64,000 nucleotides of DNA from Candidatus Gottesmanbacteria bacterium (GTDB taxonomy: Bacteria > Patescibacteria > Microgenomatia > 2-02-FULL-39-11). This document shows positions 35,621 through 43,769 of the stretch, piece after piece. The position numbers were made by a program, and so were the translations under genes. How positions within the stretch are numbered: position 1 is the stretch's first letter; each line of letters starts with the position of its first letter. The stretch lies in contig JACPKY010000002.1 in NCBI GenBank assembly GCA_016186795.1, forward strand, positions 693,814-757,813, written 5' to 3'. Under the pieces are notes generated by a model, which saw only the letters and a program-made list of their open reading frames with translations, ran no database searches and was not told the origin of the DNA.

Positions 35621-36654
35621 AGCACTCCTCCAATAGTTAATATGTCGCCAAATACTCCAGATGCAGTCACGAAAGGACCAGCACCGGGGCCCTTAATCAC
35701 AAGAGGTTGAGATAAATAATATTTGGTAGTAAAGATGACTATATTATCTGGTCCCGTCAGAGTCCCAATATCATTCTCTTTTTCTACCTCTCGTAGTCCT
35801 ATTGTGCAATTTTTTTTAGAAATATCGGCTACAAAACGGAGTACTTTATTTTTCTTTTTAGCTTTTTTAAATTTTTCAATATAAAGACTATCAAGTCGAA
35901 CTATATGTGTCATAAATTCATCTACGGTAAATTTTTCATACTCTGGTGGGTAAAGCTTTTTTATTTGTATATCTTTCATTTCTATTTTTTGTCCAATCAT
36001 CCGGGCAAGGATGATTACTTTCCTAGCCACATCATTTCCTGATAGATCCTCTCGCGGATCAAATTCGGTGTATCCAATCTTTCGGGCAATTCTGACCGAC
36101 TCAGAAAAAGACTTTCCTTCCTCTATTGATGAACAGATAAATCCAAGCGTCCCACTGAAACAGCCAGTAATACTAATTATTTCATCGCCTGTAGCAAGGA
36201 GTGTTTTTAACGTTCGAATAACAGGCAGTCCTGCCCCGACTGTAGTTTCATGAAGTATTTGATTGGGTTTAAAAGAATGTAGCAACTTATATTGTGTATA
36301 TGGACCTGCAAGCGGCCGTTTGTTTGCAAGAACAACTGATGCCCCTTTTTGCAAAGCGTGATAGAGAAATGGAAAAGTAGCATCGGATGCGGTGAGATCT
36401 AAAAGAATAAATGAGGAATTGACTTTATTGATAACATTCTTTATTTCTGCATTCATTTTTGCTGGAAAATTTCGTATTTCTTGATTTGATAAACCGTTAT
36501 CGGAAAATATTCCCCCTTTACTGTTAAATAGACCATAGTAACAGATATCAATGTTGAATCGTTTTTTAATACCATTTTCCCCTCGAGTGATTTGACCAAT
36601 GAGTGCTTTGCCGACATTCCCTACTCCTAATTGAATCAGTTGAATTTTTTTCAT
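35617..36654 (-). CDS. hom: Homoserine dehydrogenase without ACT domain
   Basis: 345 residues. Reduces aspartate semialdehyde to homoserine. NAD(P) motif LGVGNVGKALI (9-19), ANKRPLAGPYTQY, and GTLGFICSSIEEGKSFSE with EFDPREDLSGNDVARK near the catalytic Lys/Asp region. It ends in GPGAGPFVTASGVFGDIL, the usual end of the catalytic part. Gram-positive and proteobacterial enzymes of about 430 residues carry a C-terminal ACT domain that this one lacks. ATGA overlaps on both sides. Confidence 0.94.
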   Translation of the reverse strand: MKKIQLIQLGVGNVGKALIGQITRGENGIKKRFNIDICYYGLFNSKGGIFSDNGLSNQEIRNFPAKMNAEIKNVINKVNSSFILLDLTASDATFPFLYHALQKGASVVLANKRPLAGPYTQYKLLHSFKPNQILHETTVGAGLPVIRTLKTLLATGDEIISITGCFSGTLGFICSSIEEGKSFSESVRIARKIGYTEFDPREDLSGNDVARKVIILARMIGQKIEMKDIQIKKLYPPEYEKFTVDEFMTHIVRLDSLYIEKFKKAKKKNKVLRFVADISKKNCTIGLREVEKENDIGTLTGPDNIVIFTTKYYLSQPLVIKGPGAGPFVTASGVFGDILTIGGVL

Positions 36655-37556
36655 GTCTTATTCCCTTGCCAAATTTTTGTGCCAGCAAGTTCTGGCCTGA
36701 AGGTATTTTTCACCCAAACCACTATTTTTTTGTCAATGATAGGCTCCAGGGCTTGAGGATGAAGAACTTTTGCACCATTCTTTGCCATTTCGGCTGCTTT
36801 TTTATAAGAAATTTCCGCTAAAAATCGTGCGCTTCCATTCTTTTTTGGATCAGCAGAAAAAACTCCATCTACTTCCTTCCAAAGAATAACTTCTTGAGCA
36901 TCAAGAACGTGGGCAAGAATTGTTGCGCTGTAATCGGAACCACCCCGGCCAAATGTTGTGATCCGACCGTCAAGTGTAGCCCCAAAGTAACCTGTAAATA
37001 CAGGAATAATTCCCTGAATAAGCATTGGAAGAAGTACACGCTCTGCCTGGTTACGCGTTTGGGGGATAAGTACCCGCGCATCACCAAATTTGTCAGTTGT
37101 GACAATGACCTTTGAGCTTTCAATAGGTTTTGCCGTAACTCCTAGGTTTTGTAATGCGCATGCAACGAACGTGCTACTTATTCTTTCACCATAAGAAACA
37201 ATATGGTCGAATGCTTCTTTACCATAATCTCGGTGGAATGTTACATACGCTGTCAGTTGAGCAAAAAGTTGGGAAAGAGAATCAAAGAAAGAACACGGAC
37301 CATTCTTATTTTTCTGAATTTCTCGTGCAATATCAAAGTGAAAGTCATGTAAATCCTGAAGCTCCTTAACTCCATTCTCAATTTGATTGGCTTTATAATT
37401 CTGATATATTGAGATGAGACGATCAGTCACTCCTAAAAATGCCGAAACAACAATAATAACTTTTTCCTCACGTGCAAAATTTTTTATAACACCTGCAACG
37501 TGATATATTTTTTGAGCGTCAGCAAGGGACGCTCCTCCAAATTTCATAATTTTCAT
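36651..37556 (-). CDS. lysC: Aspartate kinase, catalytic domain only
   Basis: 301 residues; usual aspartokinases have 400-460 with two ACT domains. Present: KFGGASLADAQKI (5-17), SYGERISSTFVA, TFGRGGSDYSATILAHVL, WKEVDGVFSADP, and KNGAKVLHPQALEP. The protein stops shortly after this, just where the ACT domains would begin, so classical Lys/Thr feedback inhibition is not expected. First structural gene of the threonine operon; AAAGGAAA seven bases before the ATG is a good ribosome site. The attenuator lies 81 bp upstream. Confidence 0.95.
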   Translation of the reverse strand: MKIMKFGGASLADAQKIYHVAGVIKNFAREEKVIIVVSAFLGVTDRLISIYQNYKANQIENGVKELQDLHDFHFDIAREIQKNKNGPCSFFDSLSQLFAQLTAYVTFHRDYGKEAFDHIVSYGERISSTFVACALQNLGVTAKPIESSKVIVTTDKFGDARVLIPQTRNQAERVLLPMLIQGIIPVFTGYFGATLDGRITTFGRGGSDYSATILAHVLDAQEVILWKEVDGVFSADPKKNGSARFLAEISYKKAAEMAKNGAKVLHPQALEPIIDKKIVVWVKNTFRPELAGTKIWQGNKT

Positions 37557-37637
37557 ACTTGTTTCCTTTCAATCAGCTTGCACTAAAGCTCCAGCAGATT
37601 ATGCACCTCTGCATTCTCTCATCGGCAAGAGCTGCAT

Positions 37638-37664
37638 AAAAAAACCTCCCTTTCAGGAGGTCTC
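37638..37664 (-). terminator. Attenuator terminator (segments 3 and 4) of the threonine operon
   Basis: On the minus strand ACCTCC (37661-37656), loop TGAAAG and GGAGGT (37649-37644) form a 6-bp stem that can be lengthened by wobble pairs. A run of seven T residues (37644-37638) follows. It lies between the leader peptide gene and lysC, so without relief it would stop transcription before the operon. Confidence 0.88.
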
Positions 37665-37719
37665 ATTTGCATCGACAATTATCTTATCGCATTAACTACG
37701 AGACCTCCTTTGTGGAGGT
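37656..37719 (-). promoter_or_regulatory. Pause hairpin and antiterminator segments of the thr attenuator
   Basis: Minus-strand segment 1 ACCTCC (37719-37714) can pair with GGAGGT of segment 2 (37708-37703) around a 5-base loop. Segment 2 as a whole, GGAGGTCTC (37708-37700), is the exact 9-bp complement of segment 3, GAGACCTCC (37664-37656). Segment 1 lies on the Thr-Ser codons of the leader peptide, and segment 2 ends one base before its stop codon. Ribosome stalling at Thr codons would cover segment 1 and free the 2:3 antiterminator; a ribosome at the stop would cover segment 2 and allow the terminator. Confidence 0.85.
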
Positions 37720-37764
37720 AGTAGTGGTAGTAACAATAAGATTTCGCAAGCGACGTAAAACCAT
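37696..37764 (-). CDS. thrL: Threonine operon leader peptide
   Basis: 22 codons from ATG (37764) to TAG (37698-37696). Codons 12-16 are five consecutive Thr (ACT ACC ACT ACT ACC), codon 17 is Ser, codon 18 is Thr; Ile and Val precede the run. Residues 4-7 (RRLR) make it basic. The peptide itself probably has no function; its translation senses charged Thr-tRNA. The predicted transcript start is only about four bases before the ATG and no Shine-Dalgarno is seen, so the leader is translated almost from the 5' end. Symbol used by analogy with E. coli. Confidence 0.85.
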   Translation of the reverse strand: MVLRRLRNLIVTTTTTSTKEVS

Positions 37765-37774
37765 ATTTGGTACG

Positions 37775-37803
37775 ATTGTATAGAACCTATCCTTCGTTGT
37801 CAA
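37775..37803 (-). promoter_or_regulatory. Promoter of the threonine operon
   Basis: Perfect -35 TTGACA (37803-37798), 17-bp spacer, -10 TACAAT (37780-37775) on the minus strand. Predicted start near 37768. Its -35 box overlaps the -35 box of the divergent alaS promoter. Confidence 0.82.
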
Positions 37804-37825
37804 CAATGTACTTATCATATATACT
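37797..37825 (+). promoter_or_regulatory. Promoter of alaS
   Basis: -35 TTGTCA (37797-37802), 17-bp spacer, -10 TATACT (37820-37825). Predicted start near 37832, twenty bases before the alaS ATG. It shares five bases of its -35 with that of the threonine operon on the other strand. Confidence 0.72.
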
Positions 37826-37851
37826 ATCATATCAATGCAAATCTATATACT

Positions 37852-39705
37852 ATGACCCATAAAGAAGTTAGAAAAAAATTTATCTCGTTTTATAAAGGAA
37901 AAAGACATGTAGAAATCCCATCGGCTTCCCTTGTTCCCGAAAATGACCCTACTACCCTCTTTACGAGTTCAGGCATGCAACCTCTTGTACCCTACCTTCT
38001 TGGGGAAAAACATCCTTCAGGTACACGTATTGTTAATAGTCAAAAATGTTTCCGTGCACAAGACATAGATGAAGTGGGCGATAACAGGCATACAACATTT
38101 TTTGAAATGCTCGGCAATTGGTCACTTGGAGACTATTTTAAGGAAAATCAACTCCCTTGGTTTTTTGAATTTTTAACGGATGAATTACATCTTGATCCGA
38201 AGAGACTATATATAAGTGTTTTTGAGGGAAATGAATTTGTCCCAAAGGATAATGAATCCATTAAGATTTGGAAAGAACTCTTCTCCCAGGTTGGAATTGA
38301 GGCAAAAGAAGGAGAAAGAATTTTTTCGTATGGTGTAGATAAAAACTGGTGGTCCCGCTCAGGTACACCAGACAAAATGCCTCCGGGTGAACCAGGAGGT
38401 CCTGACAGTGAGGTATTTTATGACTTTGGAATTGAGAGAAAATTCCATGAAAATTCTCCATGGAAAAATAAGCCTTGTCATCCAAACTGTGAATGTGGCC
38501 GGTTCTTAGAGATTGGAAATTCTGTATTTATGGAATACCAAAAACAACAGAACGGAAGTTTTAAAGAATTACCGCAAAAAAATGTAGATTTTGGTGGAGG
38601 ACTTGAGAGATTAGTTGCTGCAACGAATGATAATCCTGATATGTTTCAAATAGATTTGTTTTCAACCGCAATTAAGACTTTGGAAGCTATTACCAAGACG
38701 CCTTCAAATTACAAAATACATCCGCGTCCTTACAGAATAATCTCTGATCATTTAAGAGCTGCAATTTTTTTGGTTGATAGCGGAGTAGAGCCTTCAAACA
38801 AGCTGCATGGATACGTTTTAAGACGCTTAATAAGACGGGCAATGATCCAAGCAAGAGAATTAGGTATGATGGGTGATGAATGGCTTTCAAATGCAATCCC
38901 TGAGTTTATTTCCCAGTATTCTCAAATATACCCATCTGTTACGAAAAATACACCAGAAATCAATCAAGTCATTACTGCAGAAGTAGATAAATTCAGAAAA
39001 ACTATAGATCGGGGCTTAAGAGAATTTGAAAAACTAAAAGATAACCAGCTTACTGGATCAACTGCATTTAATTTATACCAAAGTTATGGATTCCCTTTAG
39101 AAATTATAAAAGAGCTATATTTACAAAAAGGAGTGACTCTGAATGAACTAGAATTTAGCGAAGCGCAAAAAACTCATGCTAATCTATCAAGAAAAGTTAC
39201 AAGTAGACTTTTTAAAGGAGGACTGGTTGATCAAAGCGAAGCTGTCGTAAAACTTCATACGGCAACACATCTGCTACAACAAGCATTAAGAGAAGTATTA
39301 GGTAGTCACGTACGGCAAAAAGGCAGCAATATTACAGCAGAACGTCTCCGTTTCGACTTCACTCATCCGGAAAAAATCTCAAATGAAACTATTGAAAAAA
39401 TCGAACATCTCGTCAATAAAAAAATTGATAAAAACCTGACAGTGTCGGTGGAAATCGTCCCGCTTAATAAGGCTATTGAAGAAGGAGCCCTAACCGTTCC
39501 GGGCACAACATACCCTGAACAGGTAAAAGTCTACTCTATTGGGAACTTCTCAAAAGAGGTCTGTGGAGGACCTCATGTTGACTTTACAGCTACCATAGGT
39601 TCGTTTAAGATAGTAAAAGAAGAGGGAATTTCCCAAGGTGTAAGACGCATATACGCCAAAGTATCTTCTGATCATGTCAATACTAGGAAAAATCATGCCC
39701 AGTAG
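37852..39705 (+). CDS. alaS: Alanine-tRNA ligase lacking the C-Ala domain
   Basis: 617 residues against about 875 in E. coli. Catalytic core at the N-terminus (FTSSGMQPLVPYLLGEKHP, RAQDIDEVGDNRHTTFFEMLGNWS), tRNA-recognition region to about 450, then the editing domain with zinc ligands HTATH and CGGPH, both intact. It ends after SQGVRRIYAKV with a short tail, so the C-terminal oligomerisation/tRNA-elbow domain is missing. Charging and mischarge editing should be possible, probably as a monomer. The next gene starts 11 bp before its stop. Confidence 0.95.
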   Translation: MTHKEVRKKFISFYKGKRHVEIPSASLVPENDPTTLFTSSGMQPLVPYLLGEKHPSGTRIVNSQKCFRAQDIDEVGDNRHTTFFEMLGNWSLGDYFKENQLPWFFEFLTDELHLDPKRLYISVFEGNEFVPKDNESIKIWKELFSQVGIEAKEGERIFSYGVDKNWWSRSGTPDKMPPGEPGGPDSEVFYDFGIERKFHENSPWKNKPCHPNCECGRFLEIGNSVFMEYQKQQNGSFKELPQKNVDFGGGLERLVAATNDNPDMFQIDLFSTAIKTLEAITKTPSNYKIHPRPYRIISDHLRAAIFLVDSGVEPSNKLHGYVLRRLIRRAMIQARELGMMGDEWLSNAIPEFISQYSQIYPSVTKNTPEINQVITAEVDKFRKTIDRGLREFEKLKDNQLTGSTAFNLYQSYGFPLEIIKELYLQKGVTLNELEFSEAQKTHANLSRKVTSRLFKGGLVDQSEAVVKLHTATHLLQQALREVLGSHVRQKGSNITAERLRFDFTHPEKISNETIEKIEHLVNKKIDKNLTVSVEIVPLNKAIEEGALTVPGTTYPEQVKVYSIGNFSKEVCGGPHVDFTATIGSFKIVKEEGISQGVRRIYAKVSSDHVNTRKNHAQ

Positions 39706-41770
39706 TGAGTCGAAGGAGTACTTCCTTATTCTTGGCATGGAAGAAAGGCGGATTACTGCAGCCGTTGCAAAGCTTTCTGGAAACGAAATTACAATTCTCG
39801 GAACAGGCGAGGGTGAATGGAATAAAGGAGATAATGCATCAGACGTTGCAGATATTGCTATTTCTGCTGCAGAAAAAAATCTAAAAGAGAGCGTCCTTCT
39901 TGAAAAAGTTATTTTTGGACTTCCCATAGACTTTCTCGAAAATGATGCTATTAAACCGGAACATCTCGTAACGCTAAAAACAATTGCGAAGGAACTTGAT
40001 TTAAAACCGAGTGGGTTTATTGAGTATCCTCAAGCATTTGCATACTACCTTGAATCAAAGGAAGGTTCTGCTCCAACACTTCTTCTCTTTTCAATAGGAT
40101 CTACGGATATTACTGTCTCTCTTATCCGGGTTGGCAAATTAGAAAAAAATAGTACGCAACCTCGAAGCGAATCTTTCACTGACGATATAACCCGTATTGT
40201 CAATACTTTTAAGGATGAAATTCTTCCCTCTCGAATACTTATTTATGATCGGACACAAAAAGAGAATGTAGAAAATATTCGGGAGGAGCTATTACGATTC
40301 TCCTGGCATAAGTACTCATCATTTCTCCATACCCCAAAAGTTGAGACACTCCCTGAAAATGTGGGAACTCTCGCTCTCGTTGAAGCAGCGGGAGGAAGTA
40401 TCTTAAAATTGATGCAAGAGGAGATTGAGGAATCTCCTCCAAAAGATGAAAATTTCGGGTTTGTAAAGCATGCAGAAAAAAAGGGCACGTCGGAGAAAGA
40501 ATTGGAAACTGAAATCGAGAAAAAAAGAGAGCCATTAAAATCTTTGCGAAATTTGCCTCTCCTTTCGAATCTTTTGGGAAACATCTCAAAAATTTCTCTC
40601 CCTAAACTGGCTCTCTTTGAATCTTTTTCAGGGAGAAAACTCTTTCTTATTATTCCATTCATTGTCCTTACTCTTTTTCTTGTTGCAATTGGAATGAGAA
40701 TTTTTTTCTACTCCCCAAAAGCTGAAATTCATTTCATTACATACCCTATTTCGACATCAAAACGTATTGCGGTCCTGTTTACAACTGAATTGAATCGTTC
40801 TTCTGAATCAAACGTCATTATTGCAACTCCGATAAACGTTGAAACAAGTGGTGAAAAGGCTGTTGCAACAACCGGAAAATCAAAAATTGGAGAAGCCGCC
40901 AAAGGCGAAGTAACTATTTATAATAAAACGCTTGCAGGAAAGACTTTTCCAAAAGGAATAATTCTCACAACCGACTCTCTACAGTTTAGCCTTGATCAAG
41001 ATGTAAACGTCGCCTCTGCATCGGATACCGGAGAAGGACTTACATTTGGCAAAATAACATCGAAAATTACCGCGCGTGAGATTGGCCCGGAGGGAAATAT
41101 ACCGGCTGGTCGGAATTTTACATTCAAAGATTTTCCTGAATCACAATATTATGCAAAAAATGTGGAAAAACTAACTGGTGGCACAAGCCGTGAAGTCTCA
41201 AGTGTGTCAAAAAATGATCAAGATGGACTCCTTACAGCTCTTTCTAACGAACTTATACAAAAGGCGAGACAGGAAATTACTGGTAAAATTCACCAAGATG
41301 AAAAGATACTTGATGCTTCAATGAAAGAAACCGTTAAGAACAAAAATTACAACAAAGATGTTGGTGCTGAAGCAAAAGAATTAACTCTTCAGGGAACACT
41401 GGAACTTTCCGCACTTGTTTACAAAAACTCTGATATAACAATACTCTCGAGTACAAATCGATCGGAAATCCCATCAGGGTATACACTTGATACTCTACGA
41501 ACTACTGTCCGAATTGGTGACGTAACGATTGATAAAAAAGGTGATTATACAGGAGAAGCCTCGATTACTTCCTATTTCATCCCCTCGTTTGATATACCTT
41601 CACTCAAAGCGAAACTTGTTGGAAAATCTTACACGGATGTCAAGTCATTCCTTGCCTCTGTGGAAAACGTCGCTGGCTTTGAAATTGTTGCCTTTCAAAC
41701 GCCACCGTTTTTTGGAAATAGACTCCCGCTCCGAAGAGATAACATCTCCATCTCTGTAGTCCCTCGATAA
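39695..41770 (+). CDS. FtsA/PilM-like actin-fold domain fused to a membrane helix and large extracytoplasmic domain
   Basis: 691 residues from the ATG at 39695, which has AGGA six bases upstream (another ATG lies 21 bp before). Residues about 5-240 look like a PilM/FtsA actin-like domain (YFLILGMEERRITAAVAKL, LLLFSIGSTDITVSLIRVG). A charged linker follows, one membrane helix at about 315-337, then some 350 outside residues with repeated beta-rich segments (GKSKIGEAAKGEVTIYNKT). The outside part resembles baseplate J-like regions annotated in related genomes, from memory. It may couple an internal filament or pilus platform to the surface. PilN/PilO-like genes are at 53462-54627. Confidence 0.65.
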   Translation: MPSSESKEYFLILGMEERRITAAVAKLSGNEITILGTGEGEWNKGDNASDVADIAISAAEKNLKESVLLEKVIFGLPIDFLENDAIKPEHLVTLKTIAKELDLKPSGFIEYPQAFAYYLESKEGSAPTLLLFSIGSTDITVSLIRVGKLEKNSTQPRSESFTDDITRIVNTFKDEILPSRILIYDRTQKENVENIREELLRFSWHKYSSFLHTPKVETLPENVGTLALVEAAGGSILKLMQEEIEESPPKDENFGFVKHAEKKGTSEKELETEIEKKREPLKSLRNLPLLSNLLGNISKISLPKLALFESFSGRKLFLIIPFIVLTLFLVAIGMRIFFYSPKAEIHFITYPISTSKRIAVLFTTELNRSSESNVIIATPINVETSGEKAVATTGKSKIGEAAKGEVTIYNKTLAGKTFPKGIILTTDSLQFSLDQDVNVASASDTGEGLTFGKITSKITAREIGPEGNIPAGRNFTFKDFPESQYYAKNVEKLTGGTSREVSSVSKNDQDGLLTALSNELIQKARQEITGKIHQDEKILDASMKETVKNKNYNKDVGAEAKELTLQGTLELSALVYKNSDITILSSTNRSEIPSGYTLDTLRTTVRIGDVTIDKKGDYTGEASITSYFIPSFDIPSLKAKLVGKSYTDVKSFLASVENVAGFEIVAFQTPPFFGNRLPLRRDNISISVVPR

Positions 41771-41771
41771 T

Positions 41772-42482
41772 ATGGCACTGTATAGTTATAGAAAACAGTC
41801 AAGAAGAAGACTTCGGAAAGTCATTCGCACTGTCTCTTTTGTTTTTATTCTTTCAGGACTTGGTATTCTTTTGTGGGTTCTTTCTCCGATTATTTTTTTT
41901 GAACTTGTCTATGCACCAAGATTTACTGGATTACTGCGCCCAATTCCAGAAACCATTATAGAGGATACACTCGCGTCCACTCTCCCAATTATACTTCCAA
42001 GCGAGCGAATTGACTATACGAAAGCACGGGTTTGGTTTCCAAAAGCAACGAATATTTCCCTCCCCCAAACACCAACTGTCTATACTCTTTCAATTCCAAA
42101 AGTTGATATTTTTGACGCATCTGTCACCGTTGGTGGTGATGATCTCATGAAGAGCCTGATTCATTTTGCTGGACCTCTCCCTGGACAAAATGGAAACCCA
42201 GTCATATTGGGCCATTCAACGCTCCTATGGTTCTACAATCCTCGTGATTATAAATCTATATTTTCAAAACTCCCATCACTCAAGATTGGAGATACAATAC
42301 AGGCCCGCGTTGATTCAATCACATATACTTTTAAGGTGTATGAAATGAGTATTGTTTACCCTGATGATCTTTCTGTGCTTCGCCAACAGAACGACAATTC
42401 GTATATTACCCTAGTAACATGCGTACCACCGGGTACATACTTAAAACGACTTGTCGTTCGAGGAAGGCTTGAAAAAATATGA
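41772..42482 (+). CDS. Sortase
   Basis: 236 residues. One N-terminal membrane helix (about 18-45), a linker, then the sortase barrel with His148 in LGHST, Cys217 in LVTCVPPGTY and Arg226 in LKRLVVRG, the full catalytic triad. Cysteine transpeptidase that joins surface proteins carrying an LPxTG-like signal to cell wall or to one another. A possible substrate with a PPPTG-plus-helix end is encoded at 54806-56164. Overlaps the next gene as ATGA. Confidence 0.92.
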   Translation: MALYSYRKQSRRRLRKVIRTVSFVFILSGLGILLWVLSPIIFFELVYAPRFTGLLRPIPETIIEDTLASTLPIILPSERIDYTKARVWFPKATNISLPQTPTVYTLSIPKVDIFDASVTVGGDDLMKSLIHFAGPLPGQNGNPVILGHSTLLWFYNPRDYKSIFSKLPSLKIGDTIQARVDSITYTFKVYEMSIVYPDDLSVLRQQNDNSYITLVTCVPPGTYLKRLVVRGRLEKI

Positions 42483-43765
42483 ATTCCCGTTTGACTAAAG
42501 ATAACCACTCAAAACAATCTCTGAAAGCGCTTGACGCTATTAAGAAGAAACTACTTGGAAAAAAACTGAATTATCGCGAGATCTACACTCTCATGGATGA
42601 AATATCTCATGAGCGTCTAGGACCGATACTTACCACATATTTTGTTGCAGCTGGTTTTAAAGAAGGATTCTCTCAACAAGAGCTTTACCACCTTACTCAG
42701 GCGATGGCAGAAACAGGCGCGCGACTCCACTTTAAAGGAATAGTTGCCGATAAACATTCTACCGGTGGACTTGCGGGAACTCGAACGACAATGATTCTTG
42801 TACCGATTGTTGCTGCGGCAGGATTTACTATCCCAAAGAATTCATCTCGCGCTATTACGACACCATCCGGAACCGCAGATACAATGGAAATTTTAGCTCC
42901 AGTTGTTTTTACGCCGAAAGAAATTCAGCGTATTGTGCAAACAGTAGGAGGATGTATTGTTTGGGGAGGCCATTTGGGACTAGCTCCTGCCGATGATGTT
43001 ATTATCCAAGTAGAGGAACCACTCTCTTTCGAATCATTTGATAAAATCATTGTCTCAATCATGGCGAAGAAAATAGCCTCAGGGGCTACTCATCTTATTT
43101 TGGATATTCCTGTAGGGAAAACGCTTAAGATTAATCACTTTAAAGATGCTGAAATAGTTGCCGATAAATTTGGCTACCTTGCAAAGCGGTTTGGTATAAA
43201 ACTTGCCGTTGATATCAATCAGGCGTTTGAACCAGCTGGACATGGTGTTGGACCACTCCTTGAGGCAAGAGATGTTCTTAAGGTTCTTGAACAAAGACCA
43301 GATCGCCCTTTTATGCTTGAGGCAAAAACTCTTCGCCTGGCAGGAAAACTGCTAAATCTTTGTCTTTCCGATAATAAGAAAAAAGATACCGGGAAAAGTG
43401 GCGAAGAGTTAGCAACAGAGATACTAACGAGTGGAAAAGCATTGGAAAAAATGCAACAAATCATCAGGGCTCAAGGAGGAAACCCTCACATTAGTGTCGA
43501 AAATTTACGTATGTCACAGATGAAGTACGAAGTTCTTTCATCTCAAAAAGGCATCATCACAACCTTCAATAATAAAAACCTCACGATCATTGCGAAAATT
43601 CTTGGTGCACCCACAGATAAAAAGGCAGGTGTATATCTCGTCCGTCGCATTGATGAACGTATTGATAAAAATGATATACTGTGTATACTATATTCGTCCG
43701 ACAAATGGCGATTGAAAGAGGCAGTTGAAACACTCCAACATGTGCCGATCTACCAGTTAAGTTAA
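42479..43765 (+). CDS. Thymidine/AMP phosphorylase family enzyme
   Basis: 428 residues. DKHSTGGLAGTRTTMILVPIVAAAG, GTADTMEILAPV and IVWGGHLGLAPADDVII match the phosphate- and base-binding motifs of pyrimidine-nucleoside phosphorylases. The AADD/WGG region and IPVGK are closest, as I recall them, to archaeal AMP phosphorylase (which feeds nucleoside ribose into a RuBisCO bypass), but the enzyme is some 75 residues shorter and seems to lack most of that family's extra N-terminal domain. No RuBisCO or ribose-1,5-bisphosphate isomerase gene is in the window. Nucleoside salvage is safe; which nucleotide is not. Confidence 0.82.
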   Translation: MNSRLTKDNHSKQSLKALDAIKKKLLGKKLNYREIYTLMDEISHERLGPILTTYFVAAGFKEGFSQQELYHLTQAMAETGARLHFKGIVADKHSTGGLAGTRTTMILVPIVAAAGFTIPKNSSRAITTPSGTADTMEILAPVVFTPKEIQRIVQTVGGCIVWGGHLGLAPADDVIIQVEEPLSFESFDKIIVSIMAKKIASGATHLILDIPVGKTLKINHFKDAEIVADKFGYLAKRFGIKLAVDINQAFEPAGHGVGPLLEARDVLKVLEQRPDRPFMLEAKTLRLAGKLLNLCLSDNKKKDTGKSGEELATEILTSGKALEKMQQIIRAQGGNPHISVENLRMSQMKYEVLSSQKGIITTFNNKNLTIIAKILGAPTDKKAGVYLVRRIDERIDKNDILCILYSSDKWRLKEAVETLQHVPIYQLS

Positions 43766-43769
43766 ACGA

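Noticed and set aside
37557..37851. T-box riboswitch or other tRNA/metabolite riboswitch before lysC
   Set aside because: No T-box core is present. The pairing segments are explained fully by a leader-peptide attenuator with Thr codons.
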